A stretch of DNA of 64,000 nucleotides, from positions 1 through 64,000 of the forward strand of contig CAJTFK010000019.1 in NCBI GenBank assembly GCA_910575505.1, given 5' to 3'. Position numbers and translations under genes: made by a program. Every line of letters starts with the position of its first letter. Position 1 is the first letter of the stretch. The stretch is from Oscillospiraceae bacterium (GTDB taxonomy: Bacteria; Bacillota; Clostridia; Oscillospirales; Oscillospiraceae). The notes beneath the pieces were generated by a model, which was not told where the DNA came from, made no database searches, and saw only the letters and a program-made list of their open reading frames with translations. This document shows positions 47,368 to 55,524 of this stretch, piece by piece.

Positions 47368-48423
47368 TCAAAGGCCCTGTCCCCTCACGGAAAAGCGGAA
47401 AACCGTCTCCTCGCTGTAGAGCGCCCCGGCCTTGAGGACGCAGGAGGGGAAATGTCCGTAATGGGGCCCGTCGGGGAAGCGCTGGGTCTCCAGGCAGAAG
47501 CCCCAGCGATTTCCGTAGGGTGCGCCGCCCTTGCCGGGTATGCAGCCCTCCAGGTGGTTTCCGGTATAGAACTGAACGCCGGGCTGAGTGGTCAGGACCT
47601 CCATCTGAATCCCGGTGGCCTCGCTCCAGGCCAGAGCGGCGGGCCGCAGGAAACCGGCCTGTCCGTCGATGGCCCAGTTGTGGTCATAGCCCCCGGCGAA
47701 GGCCAGCTGGGGAAAATCCTCGTCAATGCGGCGTCCGATGGGCGTGGGAACGCGGAGGTCCATGGGAGTGCCCTCTACGCTCAGAACCTCGCCGGTAGGG
47801 ATGGACAGGGCGTCGGCGGGGGTGTAGAAGGAGGCAAACAGCTGAATGATCTGATCCGTCACCGGGCCGCTGTCATGTCCCGCCAGATTGAAATAGGTGT
47901 GGTTGGTGAGGTTGCAGAGGGTGTCCTGATCGCAGGAGGCCAGATAACGGACGGACAGGCCCTCCTCTGTCAGCTCATAGGTGACAGACGCGTCCAGCGC
48001 GCCGGGATAGCCCTCCTGGCCGTCCGGACTGGACAGCTTGAGGACCAGCCGGTTTTCGCCGGCGTCTCCCACAGTCCAGATCTGTTTGTCAAAGCCCCGG
48101 AGACCCCCGTGGAGGTGGTTGACAGTGTTGTTGTTGGCGGCCAGGGAATAGTCCCGCCCGTTCAGTGTGAACCGGGCCCCGCCAATGCGGTTGGCGAAGC
48201 GGCCCACAACGGCCCCCATGAATTTGTTCTGGGTCTGGTAGTCCCCGATGCTGTCAAAGCCCAGCGCCACATCCACAGTCCTTCCCTCCCGGTCCGGGAC
48301 CCGCAGGGCCCGGAGGGCCGCGCCGCAGGTGAGAATGTCGCAGGAGAGGGCCCCCTGCCGCAGGGTGTACTGCTCCACGGGCACGCCGTCCCGGGACACG
48401 CCGAACGAAGTTTTTTCCGCCAT
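47368..48423 (-). CDS. galM: aldose 1-epimerase
   Basis: 351 residues. VVGRFANRIGGARF, VNHLHGGLRGFDKQIW with the first active-site His, NHTYFNLAGH with the second, GGYDHNWAID, and TTQPGVQFYTGNHLEG are the GalM hallmarks; the catalytic Glu lies in the C-terminal part near WGFCLETQ. It interconverts alpha and beta anomers of sugars. ATG 48423 is set by AAAGGA 10 nt upstream. Monocistronic. Confidence 0.92.
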   Translation of the reverse strand: MAEKTSFGVSRDGVPVEQYTLRQGALSCDILTCGAALRALRVPDREGRTVDVALGFDSIGDYQTQNKFMGAVVGRFANRIGGARFTLNGRDYSLAANNNTVNHLHGGLRGFDKQIWTVGDAGENRLVLKLSSPDGQEGYPGALDASVTYELTEEGLSVRYLASCDQDTLCNLTNHTYFNLAGHDSGPVTDQIIQLFASFYTPADALSIPTGEVLSVEGTPMDLRVPTPIGRRIDEDFPQLAFAGGYDHNWAIDGQAGFLRPAALAWSEATGIQMEVLTTQPGVQFYTGNHLEGCIPGKGGAPYGNRWGFCLETQRFPDGPHYGHFPSCVLKAGALYSEETVFRFSVRGQGL

Positions 48424-48615
48424 ATGTATTCCATCCTTTCTGTTTGTTCCGGCCGCCATCCCCTGCCTCCGCGGAAGCGGGACCCGGACGTTCCGGCTCT
48501 GTTCGTCCTCAGCATAGCACAGCCGGCCCGCCTGGTCAACCGGACTTGTCATGAATGTCCCCCCTTTCTCATAAGATACAGCGTCGCAACGGCAAAACCG
48601 CAAAGGGGGATCACC

Positions 48616-49755
48616 ATGAAAAAAGGAATCGGGAAAAGACTCGGGGGCTGTCTCGCGGCCGCCCTGCTGCTGGCCACCGCCGCCCGGGCCGTGGAGGTTC
48701 AGGCGCCCTCGGCCCTGCTGATGGAAAAGGAGACGGGCACCGTCCTCTTCGCCAAGGACGAGCACGCCAAACTGGAGCCCGCCAGCGTCACCAAGGTCAT
48801 GACCCTTCTGCTGACCATGGAGGCCATCGACGGCGGCCAGCTAAGCTACGACGATATGATTACCGCCTCCGCCCACGCCTGTTCCATGGGCGGGTCCCAG
48901 ATCTGGCTGAAGGAAAACGAGCAGATGAGCGTCCACGACATGCTCAAGGCCGTCTGCGTAGTCTCCGCCAACGACTGCGCCGTGGCCCTGGCGGAGACCG
49001 TGGCCGGCAGCGAGGACGCCTTTGTGGAGCGGATGAACCAGCGGGCGGCGGAGCTGGGCATGAAGGACACCACCTTTCAGAACGCCACAGGCCTCCCGGC
49101 GGAGGGCCATGTCACCTCCGCCCACGACATCGCCCTTATGAGCCGGGAGCTGATTCTGAACCATCCGGACATCCGGCAGTTTACAACCATCTGGATGGAT
49201 ACCCTGCGGAACGGGGAATCCCAGCTGGTGAACACCAACCGCCTCATCCGTTTTTATGACGGGGCCACAGGCCTGAAAACCGGCTCCACCGACAGCGCCC
49301 TCTACTGCCTTTCCGCCACGGCGGAGCGGGAGGGCATGGAGCTCATCGCCGCCGTCATGAAGGGGGCCACCTCCGCCCAGCGCTTCGAGGACGCCCAGAC
49401 CCTTCTAAGCTACGGCTTCGCCAACTACGCTCTGCGGAACATCACCCCCGACGCCCCGCTGCCGCCGGTGCCGGTGGAGCTGGGCACCCAGGCCACCGTC
49501 CAGCCGGTGCTGGCGGAGGGGGGCGCGCTGCTGCTGGAGAAGTCCAGGGCCGGAAGTCTGGGCCAGTCGGTAACGCTGGAGCCCTCGGTCTCCGCCCCGG
49601 TGGCCCTGGGGGACCGGCTGGGAACCCTGACCGTCACCTCCGGAGAGGAGGTCGTGGCGGAGCTCCCCCTGCTGGCGGGGGAGGAGATTCCCCGGATTAC
49701 CTATGGGCAGATGCTGGCCCGGCTGCTGCGCACCGCCTTTCTTGGCGCGGCCTGA
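48616..49755 (+). CDS. D-alanyl-D-alanine carboxypeptidase (DacF/PBP5 type)
   Basis: 379 residues. A signal peptide (LAAALLLATAARA); SxxK in PASVTKVM, SxN in VVSANDCAVAL, KTG in ATGLKTGSTDSALYCLSATA. The C-terminal PBP5 domain starts about 270. It trims the terminal D-Ala of peptidoglycan stem peptides outside the membrane. The end (ITYGQMLARLLRTAFLG) may form the usual amphipathic membrane helix. AAAGGGGG precedes the ATG at 48616. Confidence 0.92.
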   Translation: MKKGIGKRLGGCLAAALLLATAARAVEVQAPSALLMEKETGTVLFAKDEHAKLEPASVTKVMTLLLTMEAIDGGQLSYDDMITASAHACSMGGSQIWLKENEQMSVHDMLKAVCVVSANDCAVALAETVAGSEDAFVERMNQRAAELGMKDTTFQNATGLPAEGHVTSAHDIALMSRELILNHPDIRQFTTIWMDTLRNGESQLVNTNRLIRFYDGATGLKTGSTDSALYCLSATAEREGMELIAAVMKGATSAQRFEDAQTLLSYGFANYALRNITPDAPLPPVPVELGTQATVQPVLAEGGALLLEKSRAGSLGQSVTLEPSVSAPVALGDRLGTLTVTSGEEVVAELPLLAGEEIPRITYGQMLARLLRTAFLGAA

Positions 49756-49778
49756 AAGCCGGCTTCGACGGGTTTCGC

Positions 49779-49807
49779 TTGTCCGGAACGGGGCGGCGTG
49801 GTATACT
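49779..49807 (+). promoter_or_regulatory. promoter of the isomerase-like gene
   Basis: TTGTCC, 17 bp, TATACT; transcription start about 33 nt before the ATG at 49847. Confidence 0.65.
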
Positions 49808-49846
49808 TGCCGGAACACAACACGCCCCGGAAGAAAGGATGTACAT

Positions 49847-50965
49847 ATGATGCTGGATGTGACGATGTTCCGTGCGCAGACCTTCCTGCCCCTGCCCTAT
49901 GAGGCGGCCCTGGCCCCCCGGCTCAGACGGGTCCGGGAAAAGCTCCGGTCGGAGCCCTGGGTCCGTCTGCCGGCCCGGCAGGCGGAGGAGACGGACCGCC
50001 TCCGGGCCGCCGCCGCCCGGCTCCGGGCCGGGTCCCGGATTCTGGCAGTGCTGGGAGGCGGCCCCGGCCCCAGGGGGCTGGCGGAGTGCCTCCGCGTCCC
50101 CGGGGCAGGGCCGGAGCTTTTATTCCTGGACAGCGGAGACGCCCCGGAACGGGTCCTGCCGGCTCTGGAGGAAGCGGATTTCTCCGCCGCCGTCATGCCC
50201 GGCGCGGAGGAGGACCCGGCCCTGTGCCGTCTGTCCCTGGCGCTCCGCTCCCTGCTGGAACGGCGCTATGGGCCGGAGGAGGCCCGGCGGCGCTTCCTCT
50301 CCTTTGAGGAGGGACCGGAGCCCCTGCCCTGGAGCGGCTGGGAGCTTTTGAGCACGGCGGGGCTGCTGCCCGCCGCCGCCGCAGGGGCGGACGTGGATGC
50401 TCTGCTGGCGGGAGCGGCGGAGATGATGGAGCTCTGCGGGACGGACTCCTTTGAAAATCCCGCCTGGCGCTACGCCTCCATCCGCCACCAGCTCTACCGC
50501 TCCGGCCGGGCCGCGGAGGTGCTGGCGGGCTACGGGGACCCCTCCCTCCGGGGTCTGCTGGAGTGGAGGCAGCGGCTGTGTGCCGGCAGCGAGGACAGAG
50601 AGGGCAAGGGCCTGTTTCCCGCCTGGGCCCTCTATCCCCAGGACCTCCCCACTCTGGGACAGGCCATCCGGGGCGGCCGGCTGCCGGTCTTCGAGACGGT
50701 CCTGGTCCTGGGCGAGGCGGACAGGCTCCGGTCCCAGGAGTCCCTTCCGGGCCGCAGCCCGGAGGGTGTGCCCCTGGTCCTTCTGAGCGCCCCCGGCAAA
50801 ACCGCCGGCACGCTGGGGGCTCTGGTCAGCTTCTTTCAATACGCCTGCGGCCTCTCCTGCGGGCTGCTGGACGTGGACCCCTTCCGGACGCCGGAGGCGG
50901 CGGAACGGGAGCGGTTTTTCGCCCCGGATCCCGCCAGGGAACCCAGGCTGGCCGGGAAACTGTGA
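49847..50965 (+). CDS. phosphoglucose isomerase homologue lacking catalytic residues
   Basis: 372 residues against about 430-450 in Pgi. The fold is recognisable: LLERRYGPEEARRRFLSF, GLLPAAAAGADVDALLAGA, FENPAWRYASIRHQLYRSGRAAEVLAGYGDPSLRGLLEW, GKGLFPAWALYPQDLPTLGQAIRGGRLPVFETVLV. But GIGGSYLG is GGGPGPRG (70-77), SKSGTT is MPGAEE (117-122), the His of TDLHSLGQ is Pro (QDLPTLGQ, about 265-272), and NPFDQPGVEAYK is DPFRTPEAAERE (344-355) without the Lys. It cannot do the isomerase chemistry as known. It has its own promoter, good RBS and an unbroken frame, so it is probably a functional non-enzyme, such as a regulatory or binding paralogue. Confidence 0.8.
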   Translation: MMLDVTMFRAQTFLPLPYEAALAPRLRRVREKLRSEPWVRLPARQAEETDRLRAAAARLRAGSRILAVLGGGPGPRGLAECLRVPGAGPELLFLDSGDAPERVLPALEEADFSAAVMPGAEEDPALCRLSLALRSLLERRYGPEEARRRFLSFEEGPEPLPWSGWELLSTAGLLPAAAAGADVDALLAGAAEMMELCGTDSFENPAWRYASIRHQLYRSGRAAEVLAGYGDPSLRGLLEWRQRLCAGSEDREGKGLFPAWALYPQDLPTLGQAIRGGRLPVFETVLVLGEADRLRSQESLPGRSPEGVPLVLLSAPGKTAGTLGALVSFFQYACGLSCGLLDVDPFRTPEAAERERFFAPDPAREPRLAGKL

Positions 50966-51073
50966 ACGATTTGGCAAATTTCAGTTTTTGCATTGTTTTT
51001 TTCTCGGGAGTGTGGTATCCTGAATGCAGAAGTCTCCCCCAGCAATATACTAAAATGACAGGAGTGATTTACC

Positions 51074-51484
51074 ATGGTCAGACTGATTATGGGCATGAAG
51101 GGTTCCGGCAAGACGAAGCAGCTCATTGAACTGATCAACAACGCGGCGAAGGACGAACCGGGAAATGTGGTCTGTATTGAGGCCAACCGGAATATGACGT
51201 ATGATATCCACTATCACATCCGCCTCATAGACGCGCAGGAATACAAGCTGAACAACTACGATCTCTTCCGCGGCTTTATCAGCGGCCTTTATGCCGGAAA
51301 TTATGATATCTCCCACGTGTTTATTGACAATCTGTGCAAAACCGTCGGCCACGGCGCGGACGCCGAAACCGAGGGCTTCCTGAACTGGCTGGACACGTTC
51401 GGCGAGCGAAACAACATCAAATTCACCGTCACCATCAGCGCCGATCCCTCCGAGGCCACCGACGGGATGCAGCGGTTTCTGTAA
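51074..51484 (+). CDS. small P-loop ATP-binding protein
   Basis: 136 residues. Walker A GMKGSGKT at residues 7-14, an acidic Walker-B-like stretch SHVFIDNL near 85, and TISADPSEA near the end. It is found in Clostridia, often labelled as an ATPase or twitching-motility protein without proof. Its role is unknown. AGGAGTG precedes the ATG. Stands alone and ends in a hairpin terminator. Confidence 0.7.
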   Translation: MVRLIMGMKGSGKTKQLIELINNAAKDEPGNVVCIEANRNMTYDIHYHIRLIDAQEYKLNNYDLFRGFISGLYAGNYDISHVFIDNLCKTVGHGADAETEGFLNWLDTFGERNNIKFTVTISADPSEATDGMQRFL

Positions 51485-51515
51485 TATCTGACCCTTCCAG
51501 CGTCATCAACGCGCC

Positions 51516-51553
51516 GGGCCCCCATCGCAGTTCGATGGGGGCCCGCTTGTTCT
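51516..51553 (+). terminator. hairpin terminator after the P-loop gene
   Basis: GGGCCCCCATCG and CGATGGGGGCCC (12-bp stem, 5-nt loop), then GCTTGTTCTTTT. It lies between two convergent genes. Confidence 0.7.
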
Positions 51554-51571
51554 TTTGATGCCGCCCTCCGC

Positions 51572-53089
51572 TCAGGGCATGGCCTCCGCCGTTTCGGCCA
51601 TGACGCCGCTGAGCTCCGACAGGCAAAGCTGCTCCACGCCGAACAGCCGGGCCAGCCGGACCCGCTCCTGAATGGCCGGGCCGTTGAGATACCAGACGGT
51701 GAGGGTGCTTTTGGGGGACTCCAGCTGGGAATAGGCGCTGGCGTAGCGGCCGGAGTAATAGGTCCGGGTATCCGGGTCCTCCAGCAGCTTCTGAATCTCC
51801 GTGCCGGTCAGGGGCTCCGCCGCCTCATCGTCCTCCCAGGCGGTTCCGGAGGCGCTGACCATCAGGCTCAGCTTCCCGGCATCCACCAGGCCCCGCATCC
51901 GGCTCAGGGCGTAATAGACCTCTTCCAAAGGCTCCGGCGGTGAGGTGGGCGTGCCGTTGGCACTGCTGCCCGCCGGGGAGCCCACCCGAAGAATCACCCT
52001 GTCCGCCGTCTCTCCCAGGGCGGCGTAGTCATATCCGGAGATGGCCCCCTTCCAGGCAGGGGCCTCTACGATGATGTACAGGAGCTTTTCCCCCAGTCCC
52101 TGCCGGACCGCCTCCACAACAGCGGTCAGCTCCTTCCGCTGGGGGGTCGTGGTCAGGCCTGAAATCTCCAGGGTCAGCCCGTCGTACTTCCCGTCCTTCA
52201 CGGCCTCCAGCAGCACGTCCGCCATTTCAGCTGCGCCGCCCTCCCGGAGCTGGTAGGGGCCCCCGGAGACATGGAGCAGCTGCCGGGCTCCGGACATCCG
52301 GGCAAGATCCCGGATTTCCTCCAGCTCCCCGTCCTCCAGACTGGGAGAAATCTGAGGAGCCCCGTTGTAAACCAGATGGGCGGCGGAGATGGACACGGAC
52401 TCATAGCCCTTCAGTCCGGGCAGGTCCTCGGCAGAGGAGATCAGGCCGGTCCGGCTGCCTCCGCCGGAGTGAATCTTGTCATAGAGCCGCATGAGGATTA
52501 CCGCCGCGTGTTCCCGGGTGATGGTGTCGTTGGGCGAGAACACGGTGACGGACGTGCCGTCCATCAGACCCAGGCCGTAGACCATGGAGATATAGCCGCT
52601 GTTGGCCCGCACATCCTGGAAGGGATGGGGAAAGTCCTGGACCAGCCCGGCGATAGTGCTGTAGCCCAAGGCCCGAACCAGCATGGAGGCCGCCTCGCTG
52701 CGGGTGATGAGGCCGTCAGGCCGGAAGCCGCCGTTCTGATCGGTAATGGCTCCCTCCCGGTAGGCGATTTCCACCGCGCCGGCATACCAGGCGTCGTCGG
52801 AAACGTCCTCATAGACCACTCTGGGGGGGATGGTGGGCTTCCAGCCGAAAAACCGGCACAGCACCACCACGAACTCGGCCCGGGTCATCTCCTTGCCCAC
52901 GCCGAAGAGGCTGCCGCCCTCCAGATAGAAATAGCCCTGTTCCACACAGCGGCGGATATCCTCCTCCGCCCAGAACCCGGCAGGCACGTCGGACGGGGCG
53001 GCGGCGGAGGCCGTCAGAACGGGGGCCAGCAGGGCGCAGAGAACCAGGCCCGCCAAACTGGCGGACAGCCGCCGGAATTGTCGCTTCAT
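51572..53089 (-). CDS. exported SLH-domain protein with GH18-like C-terminal domain
   Basis: 505 residues. Signal peptide ending near LTASAAA; three S-layer homology repeats (about 33-95, 92-150, 155-210) with motifs FWAEEDIRRCVEQG...MTRAEFVVVLCRFFG, WYAGAVEIAYREGAITDQNGGFRPDGLITRSEAASML and GYISMVYGLGLMDGTSVTVFSPNDTITREHAAVIL. The rest (about 230-505) has KYDGLTLEISGL and AYSQLESPKSTLTVWYLNGP, resembling the TIM barrel of glycoside hydrolase 18/spore YaaH proteins. The usual DxxDxDxE motif is not evident, so hydrolase activity is doubtful. SLH repeats anchor to pyruvylated wall polymer. ATG 53089 follows AAAGGAG. Confidence 0.82.
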   Translation of the reverse strand: MKRQFRRLSASLAGLVLCALLAPVLTASAAAPSDVPAGFWAEEDIRRCVEQGYFYLEGGSLFGVGKEMTRAEFVVVLCRFFGWKPTIPPRVVYEDVSDDAWYAGAVEIAYREGAITDQNGGFRPDGLITRSEAASMLVRALGYSTIAGLVQDFPHPFQDVRANSGYISMVYGLGLMDGTSVTVFSPNDTITREHAAVILMRLYDKIHSGGGSRTGLISSAEDLPGLKGYESVSISAAHLVYNGAPQISPSLEDGELEEIRDLARMSGARQLLHVSGGPYQLREGGAAEMADVLLEAVKDGKYDGLTLEISGLTTTPQRKELTAVVEAVRQGLGEKLLYIIVEAPAWKGAISGYDYAALGETADRVILRVGSPAGSSANGTPTSPPEPLEEVYYALSRMRGLVDAGKLSLMVSASGTAWEDDEAAEPLTGTEIQKLLEDPDTRTYYSGRYASAYSQLESPKSTLTVWYLNGPAIQERVRLARLFGVEQLCLSELSGVMAETAEAMP

Positions 53090-53251
53090 CGTTCCATCGC
53101 TCCTTTCAAATCTTTTTCCGCAGGGCACGGCCCGGCGGGAAAATCCAGCTCATTTTAACAGATTTTTCCCCTTTCGTCAAACAGGTCCTGTCGAATCCTG
53201 AAAAAGCCGGGGAAATTCACCGGGAAGCGCCGGAAAGCAAGCGATTTTTAC

Positions 53252-53280
53252 TTTACCTTTTCCGCCTTTTCTGCTATACT
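53252..53280 (+). promoter_or_regulatory. promoter of the recJ-relA operon
   Basis: TTTACC, 17 bp, TATACT. Transcription would start near 53287, so the element at 53310-53399 is in the mRNA leader (about 143 nt). Confidence 0.6.
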
Positions 53281-53309
53281 ATACAAGTTATCCAGCAGTC
53301 TCATGGATA

Positions 53310-53399
53310 TTAGAACCCGTATTCACTGCCGGGAGATGCTGAACGGGCGGGAAAAAGTCCGTTCAGACAGCGTTCAGTGGTTGTGAATACAGATTCTAA
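53310..53399 (-). repeat. MITE-like element copy D (90 bp, internally deleted)
   Basis: TTAGAACCCGTATTCAC and GTGAATACAGATTCTAA (17-bp ends, 15 of 17 complementary). The interior keeps only the GCGGGAAAAAGTCCGTTCAGACAGCG end seen in copy C plus about 20 nt of the left. It lies between the recJ promoter and gene. Confidence 0.85.
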
Positions 53400-53429
53400 A
53401 AGCCATGCAGGAAAGGGGGTCCCCTTAAT

Positions 53430-55520
53430 ATGAAATACAAAAAATGGAATATCGGCGTCCCTGCAGAGGAGGAGGTCTTCCGGCTGCGGGCCGCGGGATA
53501 TTCGTATCTGATGGCGCTGGTGCTGGCGTCCCGGGGCATTGTCTCTCCGGAGGCGGCGGCGGATTTTCTGGAGTGTGAACAGCATCTGACCCTCTCCCCC
53601 ATGCTGATGCGGGACATGGACAAGGCCGTGGCCCGGATTCAGCGGGCCATTTCCGGTGGGGAGACCGTGGCTGTCTTCGGGGATTACGATGTGGACGGCA
53701 TCACCTCCACGGTGCTGCTGCTGGACTATCTCAAAAGCTGCGGCGTCCCCTGCCTGCGGTATATCCCCCGGCGGATTGAGGACGGCTACGGCCTTTCCAA
53801 GCCTGCCATTCAGAGTCTCCGGGACCAGGGGGCCACGCTGATGATTACGGTGGACTGCGGCATCACAGGCAACGAGGAGGTGGCCTTTGCCAACTCCATC
53901 GGCCTGGACGTGGTGGTGACGGACCATCACGAGTGCAAGGAGGCCCTGCCGGATGCCATAGCGGTGGTGGACCCCCACAGGCCGGACTGCCCCTATCCCT
54001 TCAAATACCTGGCAGGCTGCGGCGTGGCGCTGAAGCTGGTGCTGGCCCTGGGGGGCGAGAGCCGGGAGGACGCCCTGTTTGCCCGGTACTGCACCCTGGC
54101 CGCTATCGGCACCGTGGCCGACGTGATGCGGATGGAGGGGGAGAACCGGGCCATTGTCTCCTGCGGGCTGAAGGCCCTGCCCCACACGGATTTCGTGGGC
54201 GTCCACGCTCTTTTGCGGGAGGCGGGCCTGCTGGGCCGTCCCATCACCTCCGTTCAAATTGGCTTTGTCCTCTCCCCCCGGATCAACGCCGCCGGGCGCA
54301 TGGGGGCGGCGGACCTGGCGGCGGATCTTCTGGAGACCAGCGACCCCGCCCGGGCGGAGGAGCTGGCCCGGGCCCTGTGCGAGCTGAACCGGGAGCGGCA
54401 GGCGGTGGAGCAGGCCATCTGCGCCGACGCGGTGAACCAGATCGGGGACCTGCGGACGGAGGAGCGCAGCGCCCTGGTCCTGGCCAGCGAGGACTGGCAC
54501 CAGGGCGTGGTGGGCATCGTGGCCTCCCGCCTCAGCGAAAAATACTCCTGCCCCAGCTTCATGATCCATTTAAAGGACGGCACCGGACGGGGCTCCTGCC
54601 GGTCCTACGGCGGACTGAACCTCTTTGCGGCGCTGGAAGCCTGTTCCGACCTTCTGGACGGCTTCGGAGGCCACGAGCTGGCCGCCGGCTTCACCATTCC
54701 CGAGGCCAACATCGGCCCCTTCCGGGAGAAGATGAACCGCTATGTCCGTTCCCTCACCGGCGGGGAACCCCCGGTGAGCTCCCTGGACGTGGACGCCGCC
54801 GTGGGCTCCCCCTGCGAGCTGACCCTGGAGCAGGAGGCCTCCCTGGAGCCCCTGGAGCCCTATGGCTCCGGAAATCCCCGGCCTGTGTTCGCCCTGCTGG
54901 GGGCCACGGTGGAAAGCCTCCAGTCTGTGGGCCAGGGGCGGCACCTGAAGCTCCGGCTTTCCAAGGGGGTCTGCCGCTTTGACGCCATCTTTTTCTCCGT
55001 GACGGAAGAGGAGTGCGGCGTCGTCCCCGGCAGCCGGGTGGACGCCGCCTTTTACCTCCAGGCCAACACCTTCCGGGGCTGCACAACGCTGCAGCTTCAG
55101 CTGGTGGACATCCGCCCCTCCCTGGTCCCCAGCCGGAATGAGGCGGATTCCCTGGACCTGGTCCGCCGCCTGGTGGAGGACTCCGGCCCCCTCTCCCCCC
55201 AGGAAACCGTCCGGCTCCGGGCCTCCCGCAGCCAGTACGCCGCCTGCTGGGTGGCTCTGGAACGGCGGCTCCGCCAGGGAAAGGCGGAAGAGGACTACCT
55301 TCCCTATCTCCGGACGCTGGCGTCCCGGATGGGAGGCAGCGAGAGCTTTCTCCGGGCTGCCCTGGCCCTGGCCGTGTTCCAGGAGCGGGGCCTGATTGCC
55401 CTGACGCGGAAGGACGACCGGGTCATCCTCTGCCTGATGCCCATTCAGGGGAAGGTGAATCTGGACGCCTGTCCCTATCTCATCCGGCTGGGACGCCCCG
55501 CCGGATCTCAGGAGGTGTGA
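53430..55520 (+). CDS. recJ: single-stranded-DNA-specific exonuclease RecJ
   Basis: 696 residues. DHH phosphoesterase motifs: DYDVDG at 85-90, VDCGI near 141, DHH at 165-167; DHHA1 motif with GGHELAAGFTIPE near 413; an OB-like region after 440; a long C-terminal domain as in Firmicutes RecJ. It degrades ssDNA 5' to 3' in recombination and repair. ATG 53430 follows AAAGGGGG. First gene of a run with relA (5 nt apart), dtd and hemZ. Confidence 0.93.
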   Translation: MKYKKWNIGVPAEEEVFRLRAAGYSYLMALVLASRGIVSPEAAADFLECEQHLTLSPMLMRDMDKAVARIQRAISGGETVAVFGDYDVDGITSTVLLLDYLKSCGVPCLRYIPRRIEDGYGLSKPAIQSLRDQGATLMITVDCGITGNEEVAFANSIGLDVVVTDHHECKEALPDAIAVVDPHRPDCPYPFKYLAGCGVALKLVLALGGESREDALFARYCTLAAIGTVADVMRMEGENRAIVSCGLKALPHTDFVGVHALLREAGLLGRPITSVQIGFVLSPRINAAGRMGAADLAADLLETSDPARAEELARALCELNRERQAVEQAICADAVNQIGDLRTEERSALVLASEDWHQGVVGIVASRLSEKYSCPSFMIHLKDGTGRGSCRSYGGLNLFAALEACSDLLDGFGGHELAAGFTIPEANIGPFREKMNRYVRSLTGGEPPVSSLDVDAAVGSPCELTLEQEASLEPLEPYGSGNPRPVFALLGATVESLQSVGQGRHLKLRLSKGVCRFDAIFFSVTEEECGVVPGSRVDAAFYLQANTFRGCTTLQLQLVDIRPSLVPSRNEADSLDLVRRLVEDSGPLSPQETVRLRASRSQYAACWVALERRLRQGKAEEDYLPYLRTLASRMGGSESFLRAALALAVFQERGLIALTRKDDRVILCLMPIQGKVNLDACPYLIRLGRPAGSQEV

Positions 55521-55524
55521 CGGC

